Assembly (NCBI GenBank): GCA_038087015.1
Contig: JASBNA010000015.1
Coordinates: 496,001 to 560,000 of the forward strand
Length of the DNA stretch: 64,000 bases
Direction: 5' to 3'
Source: Cerrena zonata
Lineage: Eukaryota > Basidiomycota > Agaricomycetes > Polyporales > Cerrenaceae
The first letter of the stretch is position 1. Each line of letters starts with the position of its first letter. A program made the position numbers and the translations under genes. Under the pieces are notes generated by a model. It was not told the DNA's origin. It saw only the letters and a list, made by a program, of their open reading frames with translations, and searched no databases. Below, in pieces: positions 19,101-31,270 of the stretch.

Positions 19101-22100
19101 TTTCTTTGCTGCTTTGCTCAATGAATATTATGATGTTGAATCATTATTCTCCGGTCTCAATACTCGTGAAGATGACGTTGTATTAGGGTTGCGTGATGAG
19201 AATAAATCTGATTTAAATAAGATTATCTCTATTGTTTTATCTCATTCTAGAGTAAGTGCTAAGAATAATTTAATTTTAGCCATCTTAAACGAGTATCAGC
19301 CATTATTACAAGCCTCTTCAAGTGTTGCTGTTTCTCTTAGAGAATCATTGAAAAAATTAGTTGAATTGGATTCCAGAGCTACTGCTAAAGTTACTGTCAA
19401 AGCCAAAGAGATATTGATTCAATGTTCTTTACCATCCATTAAGGAAAGATCAGATCAATTGGAACATATCTTAAGATCTTCTGTCTTACAAACTTCTTAT
19501 GGTGAAATCTATGCTATCCACCGTCAACCTAAGTTAGAAGCTATTAGAGAAGTTGTTGACTCCAAACATATTGTTTATGATGTCTTGCCTCAATTTTTGG
19601 TTAACCAAGATGAATGGGTTGCTATTGCCGCTGCTGAAGTCTATGTTCGTCGTTCTTATAGAGCCTATTCGTTAGGCGAAATTTCTTATCATTTCCATGA
19701 TAGATTACCAATTATTGAATGGAAATTCCAATTGCCAAATATCACCACTTCACCATTTGCTGGTAATGATCAAAAAACTGAAGGTCATCCTAACTCTATG
19801 AACAGAGCTGCCTCAATTTCAGATTTATCTTTCACTGTTGATCCAAAATCCGAACAAAAACCAAGAACTGGTATTTTGGTTCCATGTAGACATCTTGATG
19901 ATGTTGATGAAATGCTTATTCCAGCATTAGAAAAACTTCAACCAAATGATGCTATCACTTTCAAAGCTGGTGAAAACCAACCAGAATTTTTCAATGTTGT
20001 TAATATTGTTATCACTAATATCGATGGTTACATTTCAGAAGAAGAAGTTTTGCTGAAAGTCAACGAAGTTCTTAACGAATTTAAAGATGATTTCAAGGCT
20101 GCTGCTGTACGTCGTATTACCTTTGTTTTTGCTAACCAAATTGGTCAATATCCTAAATACTACACTTATTCTGCTCCAGATTACACTGAAAATAAAGTCA
20201 TTCGTCATATTGAACCAGCTTTAGCTTTCCAATTAGAGTTAGGAAGATTAGACAATTTTGATATTAAACCAATTTTCACTGATAACAGAAACATTCATGT
20301 TTATGAAGCAGTTGGTAAGAATGCTCCTTCAGATAAGAGATTTTTCACTAGAGGTATTATCAGAACTGGTGTTATCCGTGATGATATCAGTATCAGTGAG
20401 TATTTGATTGCTGAATCAAATCGTTTGATGTCTGATATTTTAGATGCTTTGGAAGTTATTGATACTTCTAATTCTGATTTGAATCATATTTTCATTAATT
20501 TCTCTGCTGTTTTCAATGTTTTGCCTGAAGAAGTTGAAGCTGCTTTTGGTTCTTTCTTAGAAAGATTTGGTAGAAGATTATGGAGATTAAGAGTCACTGG
20601 TGCTGAAATCCGTATTGCTTGTACTGACCCAACAACTGGTAATTCATTCCCATTACGTGCTATTATTAATAATGTTTCTGGTTATGTTGTTAAATCTGAA
20701 TTATATATGGAAGTTAAGAACACCAAAGGTGAATGGGTTTTCAAATCAATGGGCCACCCAGGTTCAATGCACTTAAGACCTATCTCAACTCCTTATCCAG
20801 CTAAAGAATCATTACAACCAAAACGTTATAAAGCCCATAATATGGGTACCACTTACGTTTATGATTTCCCAGAATTATTCCGCCAAGCTACTATCTCCCA
20901 ATGGAAATCATTCACTGGTCCTAACAAGATTCCAAAGGATTTCTTCCAATCTTTAGAATTAATTCCTGATGAAAATGGTGACTTAACAGCAGTCGAACGT
21001 GAACCAGGTTGCAACAAAATTGGTATGGTTGGTTTTAAAGTCTTTACTAAAACTCCAGAATACCCTCGTGGTCGTGAATTTATTGTTGTTGCTAATGATA
21101 TTACTCATAAAATCGGTTCATTTGGTCCAGAAGAAGATTATTTCTTCGATAAATGTACTAAATTAGCTAGAGAATTAGGTATTCCAAGAATCTACCTTTC
21201 TGCTAACTCTGGTGCAAGAATTGGTATTGCTGATGAATTAGTTCCTTTATTCAAAGTTGCTTGGAATGATCCATCTTCTCCAGATAAAGGTTTCCAATAC
21301 TTATACTTAACTCCAGAAGATCAAAGATCTATCATTGAAAATGGTAAAGGTGATACTGTTGTCACTGAAAGAGTAGTTGAAGATGGTGAAGAACGTTACG
21401 TTATCAAATCTGTTATTGGTGCTGAAGATGGTTTGGGTGTTGAGTGTCTTAAAGGTTCTGGTTTAATCGCTGGTGCAACTTCAAGAGCCTATAAAGATAT
21501 CTTTACCATTACCTTGGTCACCTGTAGATCTGTTGGTATTGGTGCTTACTTAGTTAGATTAGGTCAAAGAGCTATTCAAATTGAAGGGCAACCTATTATT
21601 TTAACTGGTGCTCCTGCTATTAACAAGTTATTGGGTAGAGAAGTTTACTCTTCTAACTTACAATTGGGTGGTACCCAAATTATGTACCGTAATGGTGTCT
21701 CTCATTTGACTGCTAGTGATGATTTAGCCGGTGTTCAAAAGATCATGGAATGGATGGCCTATGTTCCAGCTGTTCGTGGTATGCCAGTTCCAATCTTAGA
21801 ATCAGAAGATCCTTGGGATAGAGATATTGATTACTATCCTCCAAAGAAAGAAACTTATGATGTTCGTTGGATGATTGAAGGTCGTGAAAACGAAGAAGGT
21901 GAGTTTGAATCTGGTTTGTTTGATAAAAATTCTTTCCAAGAAACTTTATCTGGTTGGGCTAAAGGTGTTGTTGTCGGTAGAGCTCGTCTTGGTGGTATCC
22001 CTATTGGTGTTATTGGTGTCGAAACTAGATCAGTCGATAACTTATACCCAGCAGATCCTGCTAATCCAGATTCTACTGAAGTCAAGATTCAAGAAGCTGG

Positions 22101-23037
22101 TCAAGTCTGGTACCCTAACTCTGCTTTCAAGACTGCTCAAGCTATCAATGATTTCAATAATGGTGAACAATTACCATTAATGATTTTAGCTAACTGGAGA
22201 GGTTTCTCAGGTGGTCAACGTGATATGTACAATGAAGTTCTTAAATATGGTTCTTTCATTGTTGATGCTTTAGTTGATTTCAAACAACCAATTTTCACAT
22301 ACATTCCTCCAAATGGTGAATTAAGAGGTGGTTCTTGGGTTGTTGTCGATCCAACTATCAACAAAGATATGATGGAAATGTATGCTGATGTTGATTCTAG
22401 AGCCGGTGTTTTAGAACCTGAAGGTATGGTTGGTATTAAATACAGACGTGATAAATTATTAGCTACTATGGCAAGATTAGATCCTACTTATGCTGAATTG
22501 AAAGCTAAGTTAGCTAATTCTTCCGTATCATCTGATGAACACTCTCAAATCTCAGCAAAATTAGTTGCTCGTGAAAATGCTTTATTACCAATCTATTCCC
22601 AAATTTCTGTTCAATTTGCTGATTTACATGATAGATCTGGTCGTATGTTGGCTAAAGGTGTTATCAGAAAGGAAATTGAATGGGTCAATGCTAGACGTGT
22701 TTTCTTCTGGCGTTTACGTCGTCGTTTGAATGAAGAATACTTATTGAAGATAATTGGTGAACAAATTAAATCTTCAGATAAATTAGAAAAAGTTGCTAGA
22801 TTGAAGAGTTGGATGCCAACTGTTGATTACGAAGATGATGAAGCTGTCAGTACTTATATCGAAGCTAACCATAATAAATTGAAAAAGAAGATCGATGAAT
22901 TGAAAGGAGAAAGTGCCCGTAAGAACATTTCAGGTCTCTTGAAAGAAGATCCATCTACTGCTGCTGCTGCTATGAAAGAATTTATTTCAACTCTTTCAGA
23001 AGATGAAAGAGCTCAATTTTTACAATCTCTTCAATAG
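16125..23037 (+). CDS. ACC1: Acetyl-CoA carboxylase, one apparent frameshift
   Basis: Multidomain biotin enzyme making malonyl-CoA for fatty-acid synthesis. Reading from the ATG at 16365 ([14 protein letters not shown]), it has 2223 residues, as in S. cerevisiae Acc1 (2233). Order: biotin carboxylase with GGGGKGIRK and the EMVTGVNLP region, biotinyl domain with EVMKMCMP at about 18529, a long central region, and carboxyltransferase with [14 protein letters not shown] and [10 protein letters not shown]. One G of the GG at 18480-18481 is surplus: without it the text reads through LVKYLVESGEHV into the biotinyl domain. The gene is essential, so this is almost surely a consensus error. The same frame is open upstream to an ATG at 16125, adding 80 basic, Asn-rich, presequence-like residues. 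Alternative starts and the candidate intron suggest cytosolic and mitochondrial forms. Confidence 0.93.
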
Positions 23038-23236
23038 AGATTGTTTTAAAACCCTAATGGGATATCTTGACATTAATTATTATTTTGTATTTTATATATA
23101 GTGTTTTCATTAAATATAATAGTTTTTTCATTTTGGAATATTTATTTGTAATGATTTTGTTCACAGACGCTAAACTACCACTTTTTTTTTTTTTTTTTTT
23201 TGCAATCATACGAGACAACCGAGTACCATATTAAAG

Positions 23237-24435
23237 ATGATGCTTATAAATCCAATTGTCCTACTTTTATTGAATTTTCAATGTATTTTTGCTATTCCCT
23301 ACTTAGTTTCCTTAAAGCTACCCGAGACTCTTGAAACATTCTTGACTTACGATGTCAAATATCCTCAACCTCAAAGGATCAAATCCTTGATTGGTGATAC
23401 ATTCACAATTGGCAACTTCACAATCATGTCTGGGAATTTCACTAAAGTTGCACTAGAGCGGTTGAAAAGGTGTCCTTTGGTAGCAGACATCACCCCCGAT
23501 ACTATAATCAACGCCTTTGAGATTGAAGAGCAGTATAACTGCCCGAGACACCTTGCTAGGCTCTCTCTGTACAATAAGTTGGGGGACGATGATTTTTCAT
23601 ACTTCTACGACTCTCAATATGCGGGTCAAGGGGTGAACGCTTATGTTCTAGACTCCGGAGTGGCAGTTGAGCATCCAGAGTTTCAAGGAAGAGCATCGAC
23701 TGGTTATGATTTTACAAATGAAGGATCTGGAGACACCAATGGTCATGGAACTCACGTGGCAGGATTGATTGGATCAAGAACATATGGTGCTGCTAAGAAA
23801 GTTAATATCATTGAAGTCAAGGCCTTGGATCGAAAAGGAGCAGGCTCTTTGAGTACAATTATTTCAGCTATCGAATTTACTGTCAACCATCGAAAAAACA
23901 GCGGAAGACAAGGTGTTGCAAATCTTTCCTTAGGGGCAGCTAGGAATAAAGTCCTTAATCAGGCTATTGAAGCTGCTGTTAAAACCGGTTTAGTTATGGT
24001 TGTTGCAGCTGGAAACTCGAATGTCAATGCATGCTTATCTAGTCCAGGCAAGTGCAAAGTCTGCCATCACTGTCGGTGCTATCGACGATAGGAGTGACGG
24101 GATAGCTTCTTTTTCAAATTGGGGAGAATGTGTTGACGTATTCGCTAGTGGCGCATACGTTGCTAGCGTTAATGCTCAAGATTATAACAAGCCTCAGATA
24201 TTATCAGGTACATCTATGTCCGCTCCAATAGTGACTGGCTTTATATCAACACTATTAAGTAAAGGAGTCAAGCCAAAGAGCGTCAGAGAAGAAGTCATCA
24301 ACATGGCAGCAACGAACAGAATTCCAAGATCGTCTGTATTTCTTAGAATAAAAACACCCAATAGAATCGCTTACAATGGTTTGGGCAGGACAGAAAACCG
24401 ACTCAGACTCAGATTCAGACTCTGATTCTGATTGA
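23237..24435 (+). CDS. Secreted/vacuolar subtilisin-like protease (cerevisin family), frameshifted
   Basis: S8 serine endopeptidase of the proteinase K/cerevisin group. It begins with a hydrophobic signal peptide (residues 1-19, ending about CIFAIP), followed by an inhibitor-like propeptide. The catalytic domain follows, with Asp in YVLDSGV, His in NGHGTHVAG, an oxyanion-region AAGNS and nucleophile Ser in SGTSMSAP. The frame breaks at 24047-24048, where one surplus G separates NACLSSP from ASAKSAITVGAIDD; both halves are otherwise perfect. A second surplus C at 24398-24399 is possible. Without it the tail reads as a Ser-Asp repeat ending at 24435; as given it reads RLRLRFRL and stops at 24425. 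At about 398 residues it is shorter than vacuolar Prb1. It resembles Rrt12/Ysp3-type relatives. Confidence 0.8.
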
Positions 24436-24536
24436 AATCGAATGGGTTCATACCACACTCGACCTCTCAATAAACTCAATGCTTTTACTAATGTATGACT
24501 TTGCAACATGTAACTCGTCCGTGTAGAGCCGTTCGC

Positions 24537-24559
24537 TTTTTTTTTTTTTTTTTTTTTTT
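24537..24559 (+). repeat. Poly-T tract, 23 nt
   Basis: Uninterrupted T run between the protease gene and the FKS3-like gene. It is a likely nucleosome-excluding promoter element and a site prone to length error. Confidence 0.8.
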
Positions 24560-24671
24560 CGCAATTTTGCACCAATACAAAACTGTGTTTGTACAAAGGG
24601 AAATTTGCAGCGCTTAGAAGAATATCAAGCTGAAAAGCAGTTGAAAGTTCAAGGATCAACCTTTTGATTCC

Positions 24672-27600
24672 ATGGAGAGAATGAATGGAGCGATTGAGTC
24701 CGCTTGGGAAACCAGTATGTATAAAAATAGGGAAAAAGCTTCTAGTAGGAATACTAACACCTCAAAGATTCACAAGCAGATAAGTCAGTCAAGACAGCTG
24801 CTACAGCTAATATACCACCTTCCACGGGATTCAGAACACCTTTCGTTAATTCGAGCCGTTGGGCAGATGTTGGGAGAATCAGTGCTACTTATAATCCTGA
24901 GAATTCCAAAAAGAAGGACCCTGGTGAGTTGTTTTCCGATACAGCTCTTTTTGATAATTTTCTGAAAAAGTATGATCCATACCCTGACTGGGGTGCCAAT
25001 GAGCCAGTACCAATTGAAAGACGTGAAATCGAAGCGATATTCATCCAATTATTCGAGGTGTTTGGATTTCAATATGATAACACCAGGAATATGTTTGATT
25101 ATTTCTTGAAACTCTTAGACTCCAGAGCTTCGAGAATGGGTCCAATTCAAGCCTTAAGATCACTTCATGCTGATTATATCGGTGGAATTAATTCCAATTT
25201 TAGAAAATGGTATTTTGCAGCCCAGTTGGATATCGACGATGCCAACGCTTCAACTAGTGAAACTGAAAAACCAAAGAAGAAAACAATTCATTCGCTCGAG
25301 GACGCAGAACGTCAATGGTATTTGAATATGAATAGTTTATCAGCAACAGACTGTGTTATCCAAATTGCTCTATATCTTTTATGTTGGGGTGAGGCAAATA
25401 ACATCAGGTTTATGCCTGAGTGTCTTTGCTTCATCTTTAAGTGTTGCAACGATTACTACTATGCCCTTGATGCTGATGGCCCAATTCAAAATGTTACTCC
25501 TAGCTTTTTAGATCACGCAATAACTCCACTTTACAATTTTTATAGAGATCAGTCTTATTTCAAACAAGATGGAAAATATGTCCATAATGATAAGGATCAT
25601 AAAAATGTGATCGGTTATGACGATATGAATCAGCTCTTTTGGTATGGTCAAGGTTTGGAGAAATTATGTTTGAGCGACAAGAAGAAGAAATTAATGGATA
25701 TCAATCCATCAGAAAGATATAAGTATTTAAATCAAATAAAGTGGGATAAGGTATTTTATAAAACATTTAAAGAAAAAAGAGAGTGGTCTCACGTCTGGAT
25801 GAACTTCAATAGAATCTGGATCATTCATGTTTGCATGTTTTGGTATTATACTTCATTCAATTCACCTTCTTTATATACTCATAATTACCTGATTTCAATC
25901 GACAATCAGCCAACTACTCAAATGACATTGTCTACAATGTCAATCGCGGGTTCAATTGCCTGCTTTATATGCATAGTGTCAGTCATTTTAGAGCTTTCTT
26001 TCATTCCACGAAGATGGCCAGGGGCACAGCCAGTTACTAGAAGATTATTAATGTTGATAATTACTTTTTCAGCAAATACGTTACCAAGCATTTATTTACT
26101 TTATACTTATCCTTTGAATGCTGAATCAAAGCTAGGCCTTACCATTGCAAGCATTCAATTTACTTTATCACTCTTTACAGTGGGATATTTGTCTCTTATT
26201 CCTCTTGGTAAATTATTCACCAATACCCAAAAGGATGATCGTCGATTTCTTCCAACGCAAACTTTTACTTCTTCATTTTACCAATTAAAAGGAACCGATA
26301 AAATGGCATCCTATGGTCTTTGGGTTGCAGTATTCTTATCAAAATTTATTGAATCTTATTTTTTCCTAACCCTTTCCTTACGTGATCCAATTCGTGAGTT
26401 AAGTATAATGCGTATGAGTAGATGTACTGGAGAAATTTGGGTTGGTAGGTTATTTTGTATGTACCAACCACACATAGTTCTTGGATTGATCATTATCACA
26501 GATATGTTTTTATTCTTTCTAGATACTTATCTTTGGTATATTGTTTGGAACACCATATTTTCAGTTTTTAGGTCCTTTTATATTGGAGTCTCTATTTGGG
26601 CACCGTGGAGAAATATTTTTTCCAGACTTCCGAAAAGAATTTTTTCAAAAATCATTTTTGCATCCAGTGATCGTAATATTAGGACAAAAGTTCTTGTATC
26701 CCAAGTATGGAACTCAATCATCATATCCATGTACAGAGAGCATCTTTTGTCTTTGGAACATGTTCAAAAGCTTATATATAAACAAATTCCTACTTTAGGA
26801 GTTGAAGGGGGTTATGTTTTAAAAGAACCCACTTTCTTCGTTTCTCAAGAAGACCAAGCAATGAAATCGACTTTGCTTTACGAGCAATCTGAAGCTCAAA
26901 GAAGAATAACCTTCTTTGCACAGTCATTATCAACACCCATACCTGAAGTCGGAAGCACCAATTCCATGCCTTCAATCACAGTGCTAGTTCCACATTATAG
27001 TGAGAAGATAACCTTAACATTAAAAGAAATAATCAAGGAAGAAGATCAATACTCTCATGTCACCATGTTAGAATATTTGAAGCTGCTCCATCCTTTGGAA
27101 TGGTCAAATTTTGTTAAGGACACAAAAATGCTAGCAGAGGAGTTTGATAACGAATCTTCACTGGCCGAATATCTGAAACAAGAAGACTTAAACGATTTAC
27201 CTTATTATTCGGTAGGATTCAAAGTTGCAACACCAGAATATATTTTGAGAACCCGAGTGTGGGCTTCCTTAAGATCTCAAACCTTATACCGTACCGTTTC
27301 CGGTTTTATGAATTATTCTCGAGCTATCAAACTCTTATTTGATGTTGAAAACCCTGAAAGCAAAGATTTCGATGACGAATATGATAAACTCGAAGCAGCA
27401 TCATTCATGGCAATTAGGAAATTTCGTTTGATTACTTCAATGCAAAGATTGAAGCATTTTACTCAAGAAGAAAATGAAAACAAGGAATTCTTGTTGCGAG
27501 CTTATCCAGAATTGCAAATTGCATATCTTGATGAAGAAATTGATCTTCAAACAGGAGAAACATTATATTATTCTTGCCTCATTGACGGAAGTTGTGCCAT

Positions 27601-30004
27601 TTTGGAAAACGGTGATAGAGAACCAAAGTATAAAATAAAATTATCGGGAGACCCTATCTTGGGAGATGGAAAATCTGACAACCAAAATCATTCATTGATC
27701 TTTTGTAGAGGAGAGTATATCCAACTTATTGATGCCAATCAGGATAATTACATCGAAGAATGTCTCAAAATTAGAAGTATCCTTGCCGAGTTCGAGGAAA
27801 TGACTGTTCCATTAGATTCATATTCTACTACCCTAAAAGATACTGAATATTCCAGCCCTGTTGCAATTATCGGAACTCGAGAATACATATTTTCGGAGAA
27901 CATTGGAATATTGGGAGATGTTGCAGCTGGAAAAGAACAAACATTTGGAACGTTATTTGCCAGAACGTTGGCTCAGATAGGTGGGAAGTTACACTATGGA
28001 CACCCTGATTTCTTAAATAGCATTTTCATGACAACCAGAGGTGGGGTATCAAAAGCACAAAAGGGACTACATTTGAATGAAGATATATATGCTGGAATGA
28101 ATGCAGTAATCAGGGGAGGTAGGGTAAAACATTGTGAGTATATGCAATGCGGAAAAGGACGTGATCTTGGTTTTGGATCTATTTTGAACTTCACAACTAA
28201 AATTGGTGCTGGAATGGGAGAGCAAATGCTTTCGAGAGAATATTTTTATTTGGGTACTCAGCTTCCTTTGGATAGGTTTTTATCCTTCTATTATGCACAT
28301 CCTGGCTTCCATTTGAACAACGTCTTCATAATTTTATCTATAAAATTATTCCTACTTGTTGGTATAAATATTGCTGCACTTACAAACGACACCACTATTT
28401 GCGAATATGATAGATTCAAGCCTATAAGTGATCCCCGTAAGCCAACTGGATGTTATAATTTAATTCCTGTTGTACAATGGCTTGAAAGATGTATTTTCTC
28501 AATATTTGTTGTTTTTTCAATCTCATTCATTCCTTTGTGGGTACAAGAACTTACTGAACGTGGATTATACAAAGCACTAACGAGATTGGGTAAGCATTTT
28601 GCATCATTTTCTCCTTTATTTGAGGTTTTCGTGTGTAGAATCTATGCACAATCACTAGTAAGTGATATTGCAATTGGTGGTGCAAGATATATCGCCACAG
28701 GAAGAGGTTTTGCAACAGTCAGGAATTCGATTACAAAATTATATGCTCGTTTTTCATATGAGAGTTTGAATTTTGCAGCAATTTCAGGGCTTTTAATTCT
28801 TTTTACCTCAATTGCAATGTGGAAAATTTCATTATTGTATTTTTGGGTTACAATCATTGGTCTATTAATTTGTCCATTCTTATTCAACCCAAATCAGTAC
28901 TCATGGGCTGACTTTTTTCTTGACTATAAAGTATATCTCAAGTGGTTATTTGGGGGAAACAGCCGATCAAGAAGCTCATCTTGGATCGGATTCACAAAAC
29001 TAATCAGAAGTAGAATAACAGGAGTAAAAGGCAAATCGACCAAGATTGAAGAAGAGATTAAACTTGTTAGCGATGTTCGACCTCCCAGGTTCAATGCAAT
29101 TATATTGCAATCATTGTTTCAGATCTTACAGATGTCATTCATTTTTTTTGCCTATACTTTTGCAAACTCGCAAAACGAAGCAAGAGGCATGTTACCGGTA
29201 AACAGCATCTTGCGTATAGTAATTATTGCATTCGGTCCGATTATAGTGAATCTGGCTATATTGTTGATATTTTTTATAATATCTTTACTCACTGGTCCAA
29301 TATTAAGTCTAGTTTTTAAGAAGTATCCTTCCGCCATCTCAGCAACTGTTCACATCCTTGCACTTGCTAATCATATATTCTTTTTCGAGTTTCTTTGGTT
29401 CCTTCAAGCATGGGACTTTTCCAGAACAGTATTGGGGTTTGCGCTTTCTTCAATTATACAGAGTTGGTTTCTTCAATTGTTTACAGCATTATTTATTTCT
29501 AGTGAATTCAAACATGGTAGGCCAAACAGAGCTTGGTGGTCAGGAAAGTGGATTAGTTCAGAGTTAGGTTGGCATATTTTAACTCCAGCCATTCCGTGAA
29601 TACTTTTGTAAAGTAACTGAGCTTAGTTATTTTGCATCAGACTTTTTAATTGGTCACATAATTCTTTTTATTCAAATTCCCTATTTTGTTCATTCCATAT
29701 GCTAACTTATGGCATTCGATGATGCTATTCTGGTTGAAACCGAGTAAACAGATAAGACCAAGACTTCTTTCAAAAAAGCGAAGAAGGTTAAGAAGGGTAA
29801 CCGTAAACGTATACACCATTATATTCTTTACTGGTATTCCTTCTATTTTCAAGTCTAATTGTGCTTCCAATTGTGGCAACGAAAGTTTTGGAAATTGATT
29901 TTGAAGAGTTTACTCCTGAAATATTAGATTCGTTAATCCAACCACAGTCCATCCCATCTCAGAAAAAGGGTCTTCATAAGAACCTAATTAAAAGTCCATT
30001 TTAA
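24672..30004 (+). CDS. 1,3-beta-glucan synthase, FKS3-like, spliced, three apparent frameshifts
   Basis: Plasma-membrane glucan synthase (GT48). Exon 1 is 24672-24714 and exon 2 probably starts at 24768. With three surplus C bases removed (29594-29595, 29679-29681, 29839-29840) the gene encodes about 1758 residues ending at 30004. The restored tail matches Fks C termini, including WHSMMLFWLKPSKQIRP. The N terminus has KKYDPYPDWG and LYLLCWGEANNIRFMPE. Two membrane blocks flank the catalytic region, which contains GKEQTFGTLFART and MFMTTRGG-type sequence (IFMTTRGGVSKAQKG). Hot spot 1 is the usual FLTLSLRDP; the hot spot 2 region reads QWLERCIFS instead of DWVRRYTLS. Length and divergence point to the FKS3/GSL group, not the main synthase. 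The role is probably in specialised walls such as spores. Confidence 0.85.
24715..24767 (+). other. Intron of the FKS3-like gene
   Basis: Donor GTATGT at 24715-24720 and branch point TACTAAC at 24752-24758. The first AG after it ends at 24767; two more AGs (24776, 24779) keep the same phase, so the acceptor is uncertain by 3 or 4 codons. Splicing is needed: the exon 1 frame does not join the long exon otherwise, because the downstream frame has a stop at TAA inside the branch site. Confidence 0.75.
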
Positions 30005-30111
30005 TCTCTATACATATTTCTTTCTTCGTAGTAATCAGTACTTTATGATTATCATTTATTATTTATGAGGGAGCTTAACTAGTAACATGTCATTAATTTT
30101 GTTATGTAATA

Positions 30112-31080
30112 TCACGATAAAGCATGTAATATCTTATAATACTGTTTATACATCTCTTCATTTCCCAAACCTTTGATCTCACGAAGAATAGCATCGAACA
30201 TTCTCTTGAGATACGAATTGCAATGAAATATCGAATCTTCGACAAGAAGACATAGACTTCAAACTATTCAAAACAGAAGAATGCCAATCATTTAATATGT
30301 TGCTTTTAGATGCAAATAAAGTAGCTTCAAAGAAAAAGTCCAAAAACTCGGCATCCACTCCTGATTCAGCAAACAAATCATTAAATGTATCTGGAGGTAA
30401 CTCTAGTACGTATTTATAACCATTAGCCTTCTTATGTGGTGGCAATGAAGCTAATGCTCTTAAATGATGTGTCCCAGATCTTTCTGTAAAAGGTTTGGTT
30501 AAGCGTGAAGCTGGTTCAGGCTGTTTCTTCTTCGAAGCTGGGAATAATTCATCGATCTGAGAAGTGGCTTCTTCTGATATTTGGGGATTCGGTTTGGATA
30601 TAAGAGAAGGATGGTTAGGTTCCATAAGACTTTTGTATTCCTCGGGAATCTCGTCAACGGACTCGATCGGTATAGGAACACGGCTGCTCTTCTGGTTTTC
30701 AAGTTTCATCTTTTTAGGATTGAATTTCAAAGCTATTCATCAACTCAATGACTTGTTTATTATTAGGGTCGATTCCTAATGCTTCCTCTAATGTAAGCTT
30801 TGAGTTCACGCAATCATTAGTACTTTTTAGGATAACAGCTTTTCTGAACAACAATTTCACTCTGACCCTTATCTTCTGCATTAAGTCTGAGTCCTTCTTC
30901 GGTATCTTTGAGAGCTCTGTCCCAATCCCCAAGATTTATAAAACATTGTGCACGATTGGAATATAGCACAGGAGATGCAGCGAGCTTTATTGCATCACGA
31001 TAAATTTTGGCCGCTTTTTTGAACTCTCGCTTGGAGAAAGCTTCATTTCCCATTACACGGAGTTGATCAGCATTCGGCAT
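30112..31080 (-). CDS. TAH1: TPR co-chaperone with RPAP3-type C-terminal domain, frameshifted
   Basis: Hsp90/Hsp70-binding TPR protein of the Tah1/RPAP3/SPAG1 kind, expected in the R2TP complex that helps assemble snoRNPs, RNA polymerases and PIKK kinases. Residues 1-115 form TPRs with clamp positions visible (GNEAF, YSNRAQC, VKLLFRKA). The C-terminal 100 residues, from HHLRALASLPP through FNDLFAES to SLKSMSSCRRFDISLQF, resemble the RPAP3_C domain. Three breaks split it as given: a surplus base in the CCC at 30866-30868, one in the AAA at 30729-30731, and a surplus G at 30196 (plus-strand letters). Corrected, it has about 321 residues and ends at 30112. S. cerevisiae Tah1 (111 residues) has only the TPR part, so the symbol is by analogy. 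It diverges from YIH1 across 190 bp. Confidence 0.65.
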
Positions 31081-31270
31081 TTTCCTCTCCTTTCAATTTG
31101 TTTTCGATTAAAGCCGATTTTGATGAGTCTACGTTCTTTCAATTGAATGTAATTTTTTTTTTCAGGTCAGTTGATCTGCGCAAAAGATGTTTCAAAAAAA
31201 TCCCGGTGCTAAGTGCATTTACACTTCTTCTAAGCATAGTTGTTTTCAAAATAAGTCTATCTTCCTAGAG

